A stretch of 64,000 nucleotides of DNA from Candidatus Binatia bacterium (GTDB taxonomy: Bacteria; Desulfobacterota; Binatia; UBA1149; CAITLU01): NCBI GenBank assembly GCA_036493895.1, contig DASXOZ010000047.1, positions 1-64,000 on the forward strand, written 5' to 3'. Shown here piece after piece: positions 33,255-42,771 of the stretch. The notes beneath the pieces are model-generated. The model saw nothing but the letters and a program-made list of their open reading frames with translations. It searched no databases and was not told the DNA's origin. How positions within the stretch are numbered: the stretch's first letter is position 1; each line of letters opens with the position of its first letter. A program made the position numbers and the translations under genes.

Positions 33255-34802
33255 ATGTCCTGTGAACCCGCCCCTTGCGGAGAGAAGCGGCTACGGCCCC
33301 GCCGCAGATTCCGATTCCGCCGTCGCATCGACGCTGTCGCGCTCGCCTGCGCAGTCGCGATGCTGATCCTGTCGCTGCAGGCCGACGCAACTTTCGCCGA
33401 CCCGGCCGCCGACACCATCGAAGCGCTGCAAACCCAGCTTCGCCAGATGCAGCAGCAGATGCAGAAGATGCAGAAGAAGCTCGACGAGCTCGAGTCGACG
33501 AAGAAGCCGGCGCCTGCCGCGGCCGCGGCAATGAAGCCGGCCGGCGCTGCGTCGACGGTAACCGTGGCTGCACCGCCGGCCGCCGCGACCGCGCCGGCCC
33601 CCGCTCCCGTAGCGACGGCCGCGCCCGCTGCGCAGCCTTCACTGATGCAGGCCGCGCTCGGCGGCCAGCCCGTCACCGTGATGCGCTCGGCGTCGGGCGC
33701 GAACTACATGAACATGAGTTTCGACGCGATCACGGACGTGGGCAGCTCGACGACGAACGACGTGGGCAAGCTCCAGCTCGGAGACCACGATCCCGACCAG
33801 CGCGGCTTCTCGCTTCGCAACGCGGAAGTCGCGCTCGACGGTGCGGTCGATCCCTACTTCAAGGGATTCGCCAACATCGTGTTCAAGCTCGACAAAGGCA
33901 ACGAAACCTCGGTCGAGCTCGAGGAAGCTTACCTCGTCTCGACTTCCTTGCCGTGGAACCTCCAGGTGAAGGCCGGGCAGTTCTTCGCCGATTTCGGAAG
34001 GCTCAATCCCACCCACCCGCACACGTGGGGCTTCGTCGACGAGCCCATCATCATGGGGCGCCTGCTCGGCGGCGACGGGCTTCGCAACGTCGGTGCAAAG
34101 GTCTCGTGGCTGGCGCCGACGCCGTTTTACACCGAGCTGATGCTCGACGTGTTCAACGGCGAAGGCGGCACGGCTTTCAGCTTCCGGGATCCGGACAACA
34201 CGTACGGGCGAGAGCCGGTGGATCACGGGATTCACAAGGTTTCGGACCTGCTGTTCGTGCCGCGCATCACTTCGTCGTTCGATCTGACCGACACGCAGAC
34301 GCTGGTCGTCGGCGCATCGGGCGCCTTCGGGCCGAACGACACCGGGCGCGGCAGTAGCGCGTATTCCGAAGTCTACGGAGTCGATACGTACTGGAAGTGG
34401 AGGCCGGAGCGGGCAGAGCAGGGTTTCCCGTTCGTGTCGTGGCAGACCGAAGGAATGCTGCGTCGCTACGAAGCCGCGGCCGATCCGGTGGCGTTTCTTC
34501 CCAAGGAGACGTTCGACGACTACGGGTTCTACTCGCAGGTGCTCTGGGGTTTCTACGTGCGCTGGGTCGCCGGACTGCGCGGCGAGTACGCCACCGGGGA
34601 CCACAGCGAGTTCGACAACACCGACCCGCTCGAGCGCGGCAACCGCACCCGCGTCTCGCCGAACATCACGTTCTACCCCACCGAGTTCTCCAAGCTTCGC
34701 CTCCAGTACAACTACGACCACGGCCAGGTGTTCGGAGACGAGCACTCGGTGTGGGTCCAGGTGGAATTCATTCTCGGCGCCCACGGCGCCCACAAGTTCT
34801 AG
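33255..34802 (+). CDS. outer-membrane porin-like protein with N-terminal coiled coil
   Basis: This 515-residue protein has a basic N-terminus, a hydrophobic export segment (residues 24-48) and a coiled coil (LQTQLRQMQQQMQKMQKKLD). An Ala/Pro linker and a long beta-rich region follow, with alternating aromatic strands and the C-terminal WVQVEFILGAHGAHKF. This matches porins found next to metal transporters. ATG 33255 may be a little early; other starts inside the basic N-terminus are possible. It is 11 bp before the substrate-binding protein gene, so both should be co-expressed, suggesting passage of the same metal. Confidence 0.75.
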   Translation: MSCEPAPCGEKRLRPRRRFRFRRRIDAVALACAVAMLILSLQADATFADPAADTIEALQTQLRQMQQQMQKMQKKLDELESTKKPAPAAAAAMKPAGAASTVTVAAPPAAATAPAPAPVATAAPAAQPSLMQAALGGQPVTVMRSASGANYMNMSFDAITDVGSSTTNDVGKLQLGDHDPDQRGFSLRNAEVALDGAVDPYFKGFANIVFKLDKGNETSVELEEAYLVSTSLPWNLQVKAGQFFADFGRLNPTHPHTWGFVDEPIIMGRLLGGDGLRNVGAKVSWLAPTPFYTELMLDVFNGEGGTAFSFRDPDNTYGREPVDHGIHKVSDLLFVPRITSSFDLTDTQTLVVGASGAFGPNDTGRGSSAYSEVYGVDTYWKWRPERAEQGFPFVSWQTEGMLRRYEAAADPVAFLPKETFDDYGFYSQVLWGFYVRWVAGLRGEYATGDHSEFDNTDPLERGNRTRVSPNITFYPTEFSKLRLQYNYDHGQVFGDEHSVWVQVEFILGAHGAHKF

Positions 34803-34813
34803 GAGACCGTTCG

Positions 34814-35758
34814 ATGATCCGTTACCTGTCCGCCCCATTTTCCCGTACGCTGCGCGGCACGGCTGCGCTGGCTGCGGCTCTGGCAATTCTCACCACCGCA
34901 AGTTCGGCCCACGCCAAGCTCGAGGTGGTCGCGACGCTGCCCGATCTTGCGTCGATCGCGCGCGACATCGGCGGCGACGCCGTCAACGTCACGTGCATCG
35001 GCAAGCCGAACGAAGACCCGCATTACGTGCAGGCCAAACCGAGCTTCATCGTCACGCTGAACAAGGCCGATGTGCTGATCGAAAACGGCCTGGAGCTGGA
35101 GATCGGCTGGCTGCCGGCGCTCGTGGACCAGACGCGCAACGACAAGATCCGCGTCGGCGCGCCCGGTCGCATCGTCGCGGCCGACGGCGTGCCGTTGCTC
35201 GACATCCCGACCGAGGCGGTCACTCGCGCAATGGGCGACGTGCATCCCGGCGGCAACCCGCACTTCTCGATCGATCCCGAAAACGGCAAGATCATGGCGA
35301 AGAACATCGCCGCCGGCCTTGCGCTCGCCGATCCGTCGCACGCATCGGCTTACAACGACAATCTCGCCAAGCTGCTCGCGCGCATCGATGCCGCGGAGGC
35401 CGACTGCCTGAAAGTGATGGCGCCGTTCAAGGGAACCAAGGTCGTCACCTACCACAAGAGCCTGACGTACTTCTGCCAGCGCTTCGGCCTGGTCGAAGTC
35501 GGCACGGTCGAGCCGAAGCCGGGAATTCCGCCGTCGGCTTCCCACGTCACCGAGCTCATCGCGCTGATCAAGAACCAGGGCGTCAAGGTGATCCTGATGG
35601 AGCCGTGGCACGAGCGGCGCACGCCCGACACCGTCGCCGAACAGACCGGTGCCAAGGTGGTCGAGTTCCCGGCCCAGGTGGGCGGCGATCCGGCGATCAC
35701 CGACTATCCGTCGCTGTGCGGCAACATCGTCCCGCGCATTGCCGCCGCGCTTCGTTGA
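34814..35758 (+). CDS. znuA: zinc/manganese-type ABC transporter substrate-binding protein (ZnuA/TroA-like)
   Basis: This 314-residue periplasmic protein has a signal peptide ending ASSAHA. Metal-ligand segments are EDPHYVQAKPS, GGNPHFSIDP and TYHKSLTYFCQRFGL, the cluster A-I pattern for Zn or Mn. The His-rich loop of classical ZnuA is absent, so the metal cannot be settled from sequence. AGGAG precedes ATG 34814. It is the first component of a complete transporter, with the ATPase 9 bp downstream. Confidence 0.85.
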   Translation: MIRYLSAPFSRTLRGTAALAAALAILTTASSAHAKLEVVATLPDLASIARDIGGDAVNVTCIGKPNEDPHYVQAKPSFIVTLNKADVLIENGLELEIGWLPALVDQTRNDKIRVGAPGRIVAADGVPLLDIPTEAVTRAMGDVHPGGNPHFSIDPENGKIMAKNIAAGLALADPSHASAYNDNLAKLLARIDAAEADCLKVMAPFKGTKVVTYHKSLTYFCQRFGLVEVGTVEPKPGIPPSASHVTELIALIKNQGVKVILMEPWHERRTPDTVAEQTGAKVVEFPAQVGGDPAITDYPSLCGNIVPRIAAALR

Positions 35759-35767
35759 GGCAATGCC

Positions 35768-36559
35768 ATGACGACCGCAACTGCAGCAAGGCCGGCGCCG
35801 GAGGCAAAAACGCCGAAGACGCTCGTCGACTTCCAGGGTGTCACCCTCGGCTATCGGCGCCACGTCGTGCTCTCCGATCTCAGCTTCTCGATCGTCGAAG
35901 GAGAGTTCTTCGGAGTCGTCGGAGCAAACGGCTCCGGCAAGACGACGATCCTTCGCGCGATGCTCGGCATCATCCGCCCTCACGCCGGGCGGATCCTGTT
36001 CGACGGCCGCGAAGAGAGCATGCGCTTCGGCTACGTGCCGCAGCGCGCGCACATCGACGAGATGTTTCCGCTGACCGCTCGCGAAATCGTGCTGATGGGG
36101 CGCTACGGCCTGCTGCCGCCGGGGCGGCGGCCCGGTGCCGAAGACCGTCGCATCGCCGACCGCCAGCTCGAGCACGTCGGGCTCGGCGGCATGGCCGAAA
36201 AGAGGTTCCGCGACATGTCGGGAGGCCAGAAGCAGCGCACGCTGTTCGCACGCGCGCTGGCCGCCGAGGCGCGCATCCTGCTGATGGACGAGCCCACGGA
36301 AGGGATGGACCTCGAAGGGCAGCAGGCCATTCTCGAGCTGATCGCGCAGCTTCGCGCCGAGATCGGGGTCACCGTCGTCTACGTGACGCACCGGCTCAAC
36401 GAATTGGCCGATTCCGCCGATCGATTGCTTCTCCTTCACGAAGGTCAGGTGAGGGTGGGGCCGGTCGACGAGCTGCTGACCGCCGAAGTGCTGCACGAGA
36501 TGTACGGCGTCGACGCGCACGTCGCGCGCCTGGCCGGGAAAAGGGTGGTGGTGCTGTGA
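35768..36559 (+). CDS. znuC: metal ABC transporter ATP-binding protein (ZnuC-like)
   Basis: This 263-residue ATPase has Walker A GANGSGKTT, a YVPQRAHIDEMFPLTA Q-loop region, the signature DMSGGQKQRT and Walker B ILLMDEPTEGMD, then a YVTHR switch. It powers metal import through the permease encoded immediately downstream. Its stop overlaps the permease GTG by 4 bp. Confidence 0.92.
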   Translation: MTTATAARPAPEAKTPKTLVDFQGVTLGYRRHVVLSDLSFSIVEGEFFGVVGANGSGKTTILRAMLGIIRPHAGRILFDGREESMRFGYVPQRAHIDEMFPLTAREIVLMGRYGLLPPGRRPGAEDRRIADRQLEHVGLGGMAEKRFRDMSGGQKQRTLFARALAAEARILLMDEPTEGMDLEGQQAILELIAQLRAEIGVTVVYVTHRLNELADSADRLLLLHEGQVRVGPVDELLTAEVLHEMYGVDAHVARLAGKRVVVL

Positions 36560-37401
36560 GCAAGATCGTCGAGATGCTCCAGCAGGGCTTCATGCTCAAC
36601 GTGCTGGCCGGCACGACGATCGTTGCCGCGGTCTGTTCGTACCTCGGAGTGTTCATCGTGCTGCGCCGCGCGGTGTTCGTCGGCGCCGCTCTTGCGCAGG
36701 TGAGCTCGCTCGGCGTGGCGCTGGCGCTGTTCGCGAGCGGCTACCTCGAGAGCTGGTACGGACACGACGTGCATCTTGCGCCGCAACCGGTCGCGCTGGC
36801 GCTGACGGTCTTTGCCGCCGTCGCGATGGCGGCCCAGCGCCGCGAAGGGGCGGTGCCGCGTGAAACCCTGATCGGCGTCGCCTACGCCGCGGCCTCTGGC
36901 ATCGCGATCCTGATCGTCGCGGTCAGCACCCACGCCGAATCGGAAGTGCTCAACCTGATGTTCGGCAACGTGCTTGCCATCGACACGTCGGAAGTCATCC
37001 AGCTCGCGGCTCTCGGCCTGGCCGTCGCCGCGGTGCATGCGCTCTACTTCAAGGAGTTCCTGTTCGTCTCGTTCGATCCGGACATGGCGATGGCTCTCGG
37101 CGTGCGCGCGCGGCTGTGGAACGTCGTGCTGTTCCTGACCGTCGGCATCACGATCTCGCTCGCGATCCGCGCGGCCGGGGCGCTGGTCGTCTTCAACTTT
37201 CTCGTGCTGCCGGCGGCAACGGCGCTCACGCTGCGCCAGAGCCTGCGCGTCGCTCTCGCGAGCTCGGTGCTGGCAGGAACGCTCAGTAGCCTGGCCGGGA
37301 TCTCGATTTCGTACGTGGCCGACCTGCCGACGGGGCCGACCATCGTCGCTGTCAGCACGACGCTGATGCTCGCAGTGGCGGCGGCAAGGCGCGTGGTGTG
37401 A
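36556..37401 (+). CDS. znuB: metal ABC transporter permease (ZnuB/TroC-like)
   Basis: This 281-residue permease has about eight membrane helices. Family blocks include [25 protein letters not shown] near the N-terminus and [16 protein letters not shown] near the C-terminus. The start is GTG 36556, overlapping the ATPase stop. Together with the preceding two genes it makes a complete importer for Zn or Mn. Confidence 0.9.
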   Translation: MSKIVEMLQQGFMLNVLAGTTIVAAVCSYLGVFIVLRRAVFVGAALAQVSSLGVALALFASGYLESWYGHDVHLAPQPVALALTVFAAVAMAAQRREGAVPRETLIGVAYAAASGIAILIVAVSTHAESEVLNLMFGNVLAIDTSEVIQLAALGLAVAAVHALYFKEFLFVSFDPDMAMALGVRARLWNVVLFLTVGITISLAIRAAGALVVFNFLVLPAATALTLRQSLRVALASSVLAGTLSSLAGISISYVADLPTGPTIVAVSTTLMLAVAAARRVV

Positions 37402-37441
37402 AATTGAGGGCGCCTCAGCCCACCGAGGAACGGAACTGCCG

Positions 37442-38272
37442 ATGCATCTGATTCTCGTCCTCAAAGCCGCCTTTATGGGCGTGGTGGAAGGCCTGACCGA
37501 ATTTCTCCCGATCTCGAGCACGGGTCACCTGATTCTGGCAGGGAGCCTGATCGACTGGACGGGCGACGGCGCCAAGGCTTTCGAGATCATCATCCAGGCG
37601 GGAGCCATCCTGGCGGTGTGCTGGGAGTTTCGCGGGCGCATCGCAAAGGTGATGGTCGGCCTGGGCAACGACCCGGCCGCGCGCCGCTTCGTCTTCAACC
37701 TTGCGATTGCGTTCGTGCCGGCGGCCGTCATCGGCGTGGTGTTCGGTGCGGCGATCAAGGCCGTCCTCTTCGCGCCGGTGCCCGTGGCGCTGGCCTTCGT
37801 CGTTGGAGGATTCGTCATCCTGCTGACGGAACGGAGCCTCGCGGGCGCGACCCGCGCGCGCGTCCAGGAAGTCGAGGACGTGACTCCTCTGGACGCGCTC
37901 AAGATCGGGCTGGCCCAGACGTTCGCGCTCATTCCCGGGACTTCGCGCTCCGGTGCGACGATCATCGGCGGAATGCTGTTCGGGCTTTCCCGCAAGGTCG
38001 CTACGGAGTTCTCGTTCTTCCTGGCGATCCCGACGATCTTCGCCGCGACGTTCTACTCTCTGTACAAGGAGCGGGCAGCGCTGGCGGCCTTGGACAGCTC
38101 CCTCCTGGTCGTCGGCCTGGTGACCTCGTTCCTCAGCGCGTTCCTCTGTGTACGCTGGTTGCTGCGCTACATCAGCACCCACGATTTCCGTGCGTTTGCA
38201 TGGTATCGAATCGCATTCGGCCTGGTCATCCTGCTGACCGCGCACTTCGGATGGGTGGCCTGGGCGGATTAG
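37442..38272 (+). CDS. uppP: undecaprenyl-diphosphatase
   Basis: This 276-residue membrane enzyme recycles undecaprenyl diphosphate to the monophosphate for peptidoglycan and other surface polymers; the family also confers bacitracin resistance. The catalytic segments are [19 protein letters not shown] and [20 protein letters not shown] precedes ATG 37442. It is 40 bp downstream of the metal permease on the same strand. The length is normal. Confidence 0.95.
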   Translation: MHLILVLKAAFMGVVEGLTEFLPISSTGHLILAGSLIDWTGDGAKAFEIIIQAGAILAVCWEFRGRIAKVMVGLGNDPAARRFVFNLAIAFVPAAVIGVVFGAAIKAVLFAPVPVALAFVVGGFVILLTERSLAGATRARVQEVEDVTPLDALKIGLAQTFALIPGTSRSGATIIGGMLFGLSRKVATEFSFFLAIPTIFAATFYSLYKERAALAALDSSLLVVGLVTSFLSAFLCVRWLLRYISTHDFRAFAWYRIAFGLVILLTAHFGWVAWAD

Positions 38273-38319
38273 GACGTCCTCGTGTCCGCAAAAAGCGAAG
38301 GCCGCGCCCGATATCGCCG

Positions 38320-39279
38320 TCAATCTGCCTGGTTCTTTCGGTCCGGAGTCTCTCCAACGATCTGTTGCAGCTTCTCCGCGACCGCCTTGGCGACGAGCTC
38401 GTACCCTTCCGGTGTCGGGTGTCCGTGAGCCGCATGCCCATTGGGAAAGACCCAGCGCGGGCAGGGTTCCGTCGGACATACCGCCTCCGCCCGGAATACC
38501 GGCTGAAGATCGACGAGCGGAGTATCGGTGGACGTCGCGACCTTTTCGATGCGGGTGTTGGCGAGCCGGTACACGCTGCTGCTCGACGCGTAGTTCAGCA
38601 GCACGGGCGCTGCGCCGCGAGCACGCACCCGCTCGACCACCCGGGTCAGATGATCCACGAGTTGCGGGAGCGAGTCGCGAATGGACGAGTCTCCCGCCGC
38701 GGCGGGCTCGGAGCCGAGATCGAACGAGTCGCCGAGGAACTCGAGTTTTCCCTTGGATTCGCCGCCTGCGCCGTTCGTGACGACCGGCGCATTCGGATCG
38801 CGCATCGCCATGTAGATCAATCGGTAGAGGCGCGACCAGCGCTTCACGCTGGAGAGAAACGACTCGCTGGCATGTTCGTCGACCGGCACCGGCAGCGTCC
38901 AGAAATCGTTGGCCCCGATTTCGATCACGACGACATCCGGCTCGAACAGGTCGAGATTACGGTCGATGTCGCGCAGTACCTGCGAGGAGTTCGTCCCGGG
39001 ATAGCCGATGTTCACGGCCTGGATCGAAGGCTGGAGCTTGCCGGCATCCCAGATCTGCTGCAGGCGCGCGGGATAACTTTCGCCGGGCGCGACGAGGAGA
39101 CCGTAGGTATTCGAATCACCGATGCAGAGGACCTGGAGCCTGCCCGCCGCGCGCCGCGCCGCCGGACCGCGCCCGACCGTCAGTGCCGCGAGCTGCAGCG
39201 CACCTTCGACGAGCAGGAGCGCCGTCGCGGTGCTCGCGAGCACCAGCAGCAGTCTCCGGGCCAATCCGCCTCGACGCAC
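38320..39279 (-). CDS. SGNH/GDSL-type hydrolase
   Basis: This 319-residue protein has an N-terminal membrane anchor or signal (LLLVLASTATALLLVEGALQL). The catalytic blocks are GDSNTYG (Ser56), a GxN-type GTNSS segment, GAND at 122-125 and a C-terminal HGHPTPEGYEL with the catalytic His. It should be an esterase or O-acetyl hydrolase acting outside the membrane, but the substrate is unknown. GTG 39279 is chosen because GGGAGG lies six bases upstream. It converges on uppP. Confidence 0.8.
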   Translation of the reverse strand: MRRGGLARRLLLVLASTATALLLVEGALQLAALTVGRGPAARRAAGRLQVLCIGDSNTYGLLVAPGESYPARLQQIWDAGKLQPSIQAVNIGYPGTNSSQVLRDIDRNLDLFEPDVVVIEIGANDFWTLPVPVDEHASESFLSSVKRWSRLYRLIYMAMRDPNAPVVTNGAGGESKGKLEFLGDSFDLGSEPAAAGDSSIRDSLPQLVDHLTRVVERVRARGAAPVLLNYASSSSVYRLANTRIEKVATSTDTPLVDLQPVFRAEAVCPTEPCPRWVFPNGHAAHGHPTPEGYELVAKAVAEKLQQIVGETPDRKNQAD

Positions 39280-39294
39280 TCTTGTCCTCCCATT

Positions 39295-39334
39295 CGAAAT
39301 GCCGAAATGCCGAAATGACGAAACGCCGGAACGC
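39295..39334. repeat. five tandem 8 bp repeats between the SGNH hydrolase and etfA
   Basis: The unit CGAAATGC occurs twice exactly and three more times with one or two changes. It lies just upstream of the hydrolase ribosome site, in its leader. Confidence 0.75.
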
Positions 39335-39345
39335 CCGCAACGAAA

Positions 39346-39376
39346 AAGGCCGCACCGGATGCACCGGCGCGGCCTT
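39346..39376 (-). terminator. Rho-independent terminator for etfBA
   Basis: A 13 bp stem with one mismatch (AAGGCCGCACCGG against 39364-39376) and a 5-base loop. On the minus strand it is followed by a short T run and lies 27 bases after the etfA stop. Confidence 0.8.
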
Positions 39377-39403
39377 CGTCTTCGAACGATCGCAGCGCGA
39401 TGC

Positions 39404-40369
39404 TTACTTGGCCAGCGCTTTCACCTTCTCCGTCATTTCCGGCACCGCCTGGAACAGGTCGGCCACCAGCCCGTAATCGGCGACCTGGAAAATCGGCGCC
39501 TCGGCATCCTTGTTGATCGCGACGATCACCTTGGAGTCCTTCATGCCGGCCAGGTGCTGGATGGCGCCCGAAATGCCGACCGCGATGTACAGCGTCGGCG
39601 CGACGACCTTGCCGGTCTGGCCGACCTGAAGGTCGTTCGGCACGTAGCCGGCGTCCACTGCCGCGCGGCTGGCGCCCATCGCGGCGCCGAGCGCGTCGCA
39701 CAGCGGCGCGAGCACCGTCGTGAAGTTCTCGCCGTTCTTGAGTCCGCGTCCGCCGGAGACGACGCGCGTGGCCTCGGTCAGCACCGGACGATCCGACTTG
39801 GTCTCTTCGACGCTGACGAATTTCGCGGGCTTGGCCGGCTGCACCGGGGCGATCGAAAGCGCTTCGACGGGAGCGCCCGAGCCGGACGCCGCGTCGAACG
39901 CCGTCGTGCGCACCGAAATGACTTTCTTTTCGGCGGCGAGCTCAATGGTCGCGAACACGTTGCCGGCGTTCATGGGGCGAACCACCGTGCCGTCGGCGTT
40001 GATCTCGGTGACGTCGCTCGCGATCGCCGCGTCCATTGCTGCGGCAAGGCGCGGCGCGATGTCGCGGCCCTTGCTCGTCGCCGCGAAGACGACGGTGTGG
40101 GCGCCGACGGCTTCGGCGACGGCCTTGAGCGTCAGCGCGGTAACGTCGGCCAGGGCCTGCGCGACCGCCGCATTGTCGACGGTGACGACCTTGTCGGCTC
40201 CGAGGTTCGCGGCTTGCGATGCCACCTCACCGACTCCCGATCCGAGCACGGCCAGGATCGTCTGACCGCCGCTTACCGCCGCGAGCTTCTTGGCGGCGGT
40301 CACTGCGACCGCCGTCGCCTTGGGCAGCTTGCCGTGGGCGTGTTCTGCGTAAACCAGTACGTTGCTCAC
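39404..40369 (-). CDS. etfA: electron transfer flavoprotein alpha subunit
   Basis: This 321-residue subunit binds FAD and carries electrons from acyl-CoA and other dehydrogenases to the quinone pool. The C-terminal FAD domain has [33 protein letters not shown] and the final [20 protein letters not shown]. It lies 58 bp downstream of etfB. The membrane Fe-S oxidoreductase at 3733-5775 is a plausible acceptor. Confidence 0.96.
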   Translation of the reverse strand: MSNVLVYAEHAHGKLPKATAVAVTAAKKLAAVSGGQTILAVLGSGVGEVASQAANLGADKVVTVDNAAVAQALADVTALTLKAVAEAVGAHTVVFAATSKGRDIAPRLAAAMDAAIASDVTEINADGTVVRPMNAGNVFATIELAAEKKVISVRTTAFDAASGSGAPVEALSIAPVQPAKPAKFVSVEETKSDRPVLTEATRVVSGGRGLKNGENFTTVLAPLCDALGAAMGASRAAVDAGYVPNDLQVGQTGKVVAPTLYIAVGISGAIQHLAGMKDSKVIVAINKDAEAPIFQVADYGLVADLFQAVPEMTEKVKALAK

Positions 40370-40427
40370 TTTGTCCTCTCCCGAACGCTCGTATGTCTTG
40401 GCTGCCGTGTGCGGGGTTGTCCGCGCC

Positions 40428-41189
40428 TTACAGGACCTTGGCTTCGCTCTGCAGCACCTTGATCAACTCGTCGACGCTGTCGACCTTGCGGCCGGCCGAA
40501 CGCGCGGGCGGCGGAGTGACCTTCTTGATGCGGATGCGCGGAGTCAGGTCGACGCCGAGAGAAGCGGCATCGATTTCCTCGAGCGGCTTCTTGCGCGCCT
40601 TCATGATGCCGGGCAACGACGCGTAGCGAGGCTCGTTCAGCCGAAGATCGTTGGTGATGATGGCCGGCAGCGGAATCTCGATGGTTTCGAGCCCGCCGTC
40701 CACCTCGCGAATCGCCGTCGCGGAGGTCTTGTCGGCCGAAAGCGTGAGCTTCGAGATGAAGGTGGCCTGGGGCCAGCCGAGGAACTGGGCCAGCATCTGC
40801 CCGACTTCATTGGAGTCGTCGTCGGTGGCCTGCTTGCCCATGATCACGAAGTCCGGGGCTTCGTTCTCGATGATTTTCTTGAGGATGCGCGCCACTACCG
40901 TCGTGTCGGGGCGGTCGGCCTTGACGAGAATGGCCCGGTCGGCGCCCATCGCCAGCGTCGTGCGCAGCTGTTCCTGGGCTTCGGCCGGCCCGACGCTGAC
41001 GACCACGACCTCCACAGCGCCTTGGCCGCCGCCGGCTTCCTTGATTCGCAGGGCCTCCTCGACGGCGATTTCGTCGAACGGGTTCACGATCCACTTGAGG
41101 CCCGCCTCGACGATTCCGGTGCCCTCGGGGTTCACCTTGATCGTCGACTCGTAGTCCGGCACGCGCTTGGCGGTGACCAGAATCTTCAC
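40428..41189 (-). CDS. etfB: electron transfer flavoprotein beta subunit
   Basis: This 253-residue partner of EtfA binds AMP (or a second FAD in bifurcating types). Recognised blocks are MKILVTAKRVPDYE, the VNPFDEIAVEEALRIKE segment, MGKQATDDDSNEVGQMLA, and IEIPLPAIITNDLRLNEPRY near the C-terminus, the EtfB signature. Typical non-bifurcating length. It leads the etfBA operon; AGGAGG precedes the start. Confidence 0.96.
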   Translation of the reverse strand: MKILVTAKRVPDYESTIKVNPEGTGIVEAGLKWIVNPFDEIAVEEALRIKEAGGGQGAVEVVVVSVGPAEAQEQLRTTLAMGADRAILVKADRPDTTVVARILKKIIENEAPDFVIMGKQATDDDSNEVGQMLAQFLGWPQATFISKLTLSADKTSATAIREVDGGLETIEIPLPAIITNDLRLNEPRYASLPGIMKARKKPLEEIDAASLGVDLTPRIRIKKVTPPPARSAGRKVDSVDELIKVLQSEAKVL

Positions 41190-41399
41190 GCTGTCTTCCT
41201 CCTAGGATTTCTCAGAAGCGCCGTCCCGTGGGCAAGGCTTTGGGGGACGGCGAACCCGTGGCGGGTAGCACGCGAGGGATCATGACGCAACTGTCAGTTC
41301 GCCGCGGAGCGAGGCCGCTTTCGCCGGAACCAGCGGTTTTTGCAGGGTCCGGGCATCGCAGACTGTTGCCTGGCCCGCGCTCTACGGCCAAGAAGGCCC

Positions 41400-42344
41400 A
41401 TGGCAAAGATCCTGCTGTTCGGCCAGGCCCAGTTCGGCCAGAAAGTCTTCGAAGAGCTCGCGCTGCGCGGTCACGAGATTCTTGCGGTCTGCCCGCCTCC
41501 GGACGTGGCAGGGCGACCTGACGATCCTTTGAAGACTGCCGCGGCGGCGCGCGGGGTGCCGGTCATCCAGCGCAAGGGATATCGCAGCGACGAAGCGGCA
41601 CGCGAAGTGGACGCCGCGCGCGCCGATCTCGGGATTCTTGCTTACGTCACCCAGATCATTCCGTCTCGCATCCTCGACGCGCCCCGCTGCGGCTCGATCT
41701 GCTTTCACCCCTCGTTGCTGCCGGCCTATCGCGGCGGCTCGGCGATCAACTGGCAGCTCATCGAGGGATGCAAAATCGGCGGCGTATCGCTGTTTCGTCC
41801 CGACGACGGAATCGACGAGGGGCCGGTCTGTCTTCAGAAAGAGCTTGCGATCGGACCTGACGACACGGCCGGGTCTTTCTATTACGGCAAGGTCTTCGAC
41901 GCGGGCGTTGCGGCAACCGTCGAGTGCGCCGAGCTGGTGCTGGCGGGCAAAGCCAGCGCCGTCGCGCAGGACGAGAGCCTGGCAACGTACGAGCCGCTGT
42001 GTCGCGACGAGCATGCCTGTGTCGACTGGTCGCGCCCGGTACGCCACGTGCACGACCTCATCCGCGGCTGCGATCCTTCGCCTGGTGCGCACGCGCGTTT
42101 CGGCGACCAGGTCGTGCGCCTGTACGGATCGCACATCGCCTCGCGCCGCGACCGCGGCAGCGCCGGCACCGTGCTGGCGCTCGGCGAAACCGGCATCGAG
42201 ATCGCGGCAGCCGGTGGCAGCGTGATGCTGGCGCGTCTCGGCGTCGGTGGAAAGAAAATGACCGCGACGGATGCGGCCGCAGCGCTCGGTCTCGAATTGG
42301 GAGCGAAACTGGAAACGGGCAGGGTCGCGGCTACTCGGACATGA
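41400..42344 (+). CDS. formyltransferase / formyl-THF hydrolase-like protein
   Basis: This 314-residue protein has an N-terminal formyl-transferase fold followed by the C-terminal domain of methionyl-tRNA formyltransferase type. The catalytic region CFHPSLLPAYRGGSAINW resembles the hydrolase domain of 10-formyl-THF dehydrogenase more than true Fmt, because the usual Asn two residues before His is Cys. The catalytic Asp is in DDGIDEGPVCLQ. It should bind 10-formyl-tetrahydrofolate, but the acceptor is uncertain. AGAAGG precedes ATG 41400. The stop overlaps the convergent gene. Confidence 0.75.
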   Translation: MAKILLFGQAQFGQKVFEELALRGHEILAVCPPPDVAGRPDDPLKTAAAARGVPVIQRKGYRSDEAAREVDAARADLGILAYVTQIIPSRILDAPRCGSICFHPSLLPAYRGGSAINWQLIEGCKIGGVSLFRPDDGIDEGPVCLQKELAIGPDDTAGSFYYGKVFDAGVAATVECAELVLAGKASAVAQDESLATYEPLCRDEHACVDWSRPVRHVHDLIRGCDPSPGAHARFGDQVVRLYGSHIASRRDRGSAGTVLALGETGIEIAAAGGSVMLARLGVGGKKMTATDAAAALGLELGAKLETGRVAATRT

Positions 42345-42771
42345 GCCAGTGCATCGCCGTCTCGCGGTCGGTGAACAGCGCGACCTCGTAGGAGGAGGAC
42401 TTGCCCATCGACTCGTAGAGCCTGGCCATGTCGTAGGCCGCCGATCCTTTCGACACCAGCACCGCCGCCCGGGCCCCGTGCAGCCTCTCTTCCATGTAGA
42501 GCGGAAGAGCGCGCATTCGCTGGATGCCTGCCGTCGTCATTCCCATCACGTCGACGCCGGTGAGGTCGATCAGGCTGTGCCAGCCGGCGCGGTACTTGGT
42601 GTTGGCGAGCATGTTCGCAAGGTATTCGAACAGGTCGGCGTCGGTGACATTGCCCTCGAAGGTCGCGACGACCAGCCGGGTATTTTCGTCTGCAACGTAG
42701 CGATACACTGGCTGCCGGCCGGCGTCAGGCGCCGATTTCGAATCCTTCGTATCCGTTGGCCGCGATCGCAT
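42331..42771 (-). CDS. SpoIIAA/STAS-like small protein
   Basis: This 146-residue protein has a beta-alpha pattern resembling SpoIIAA-like/STAS domains: VVATFEGNVTDADLFEYL, HSLIDLTGVDVMGMT and AAVLVSKGSAAYDMARLYE, ending with a MHWL-type segment. The family is often tied to signalling or stress. ATG 42771 overlaps the preceding monooxygenase by 47 bp; GTG 42708 is an alternative start that would remove the overlap. The assignment is by pattern only. Confidence 0.6.
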   Translation of the reverse strand: MRSRPTDTKDSKSAPDAGRQPVYRYVADENTRLVVATFEGNVTDADLFEYLANMLANTKYRAGWHSLIDLTGVDVMGMTTAGIQRMRALPLYMEERLHGARAAVLVSKGSAAYDMARLYESMGKSSSYEVALFTDRETAMHWLMSE

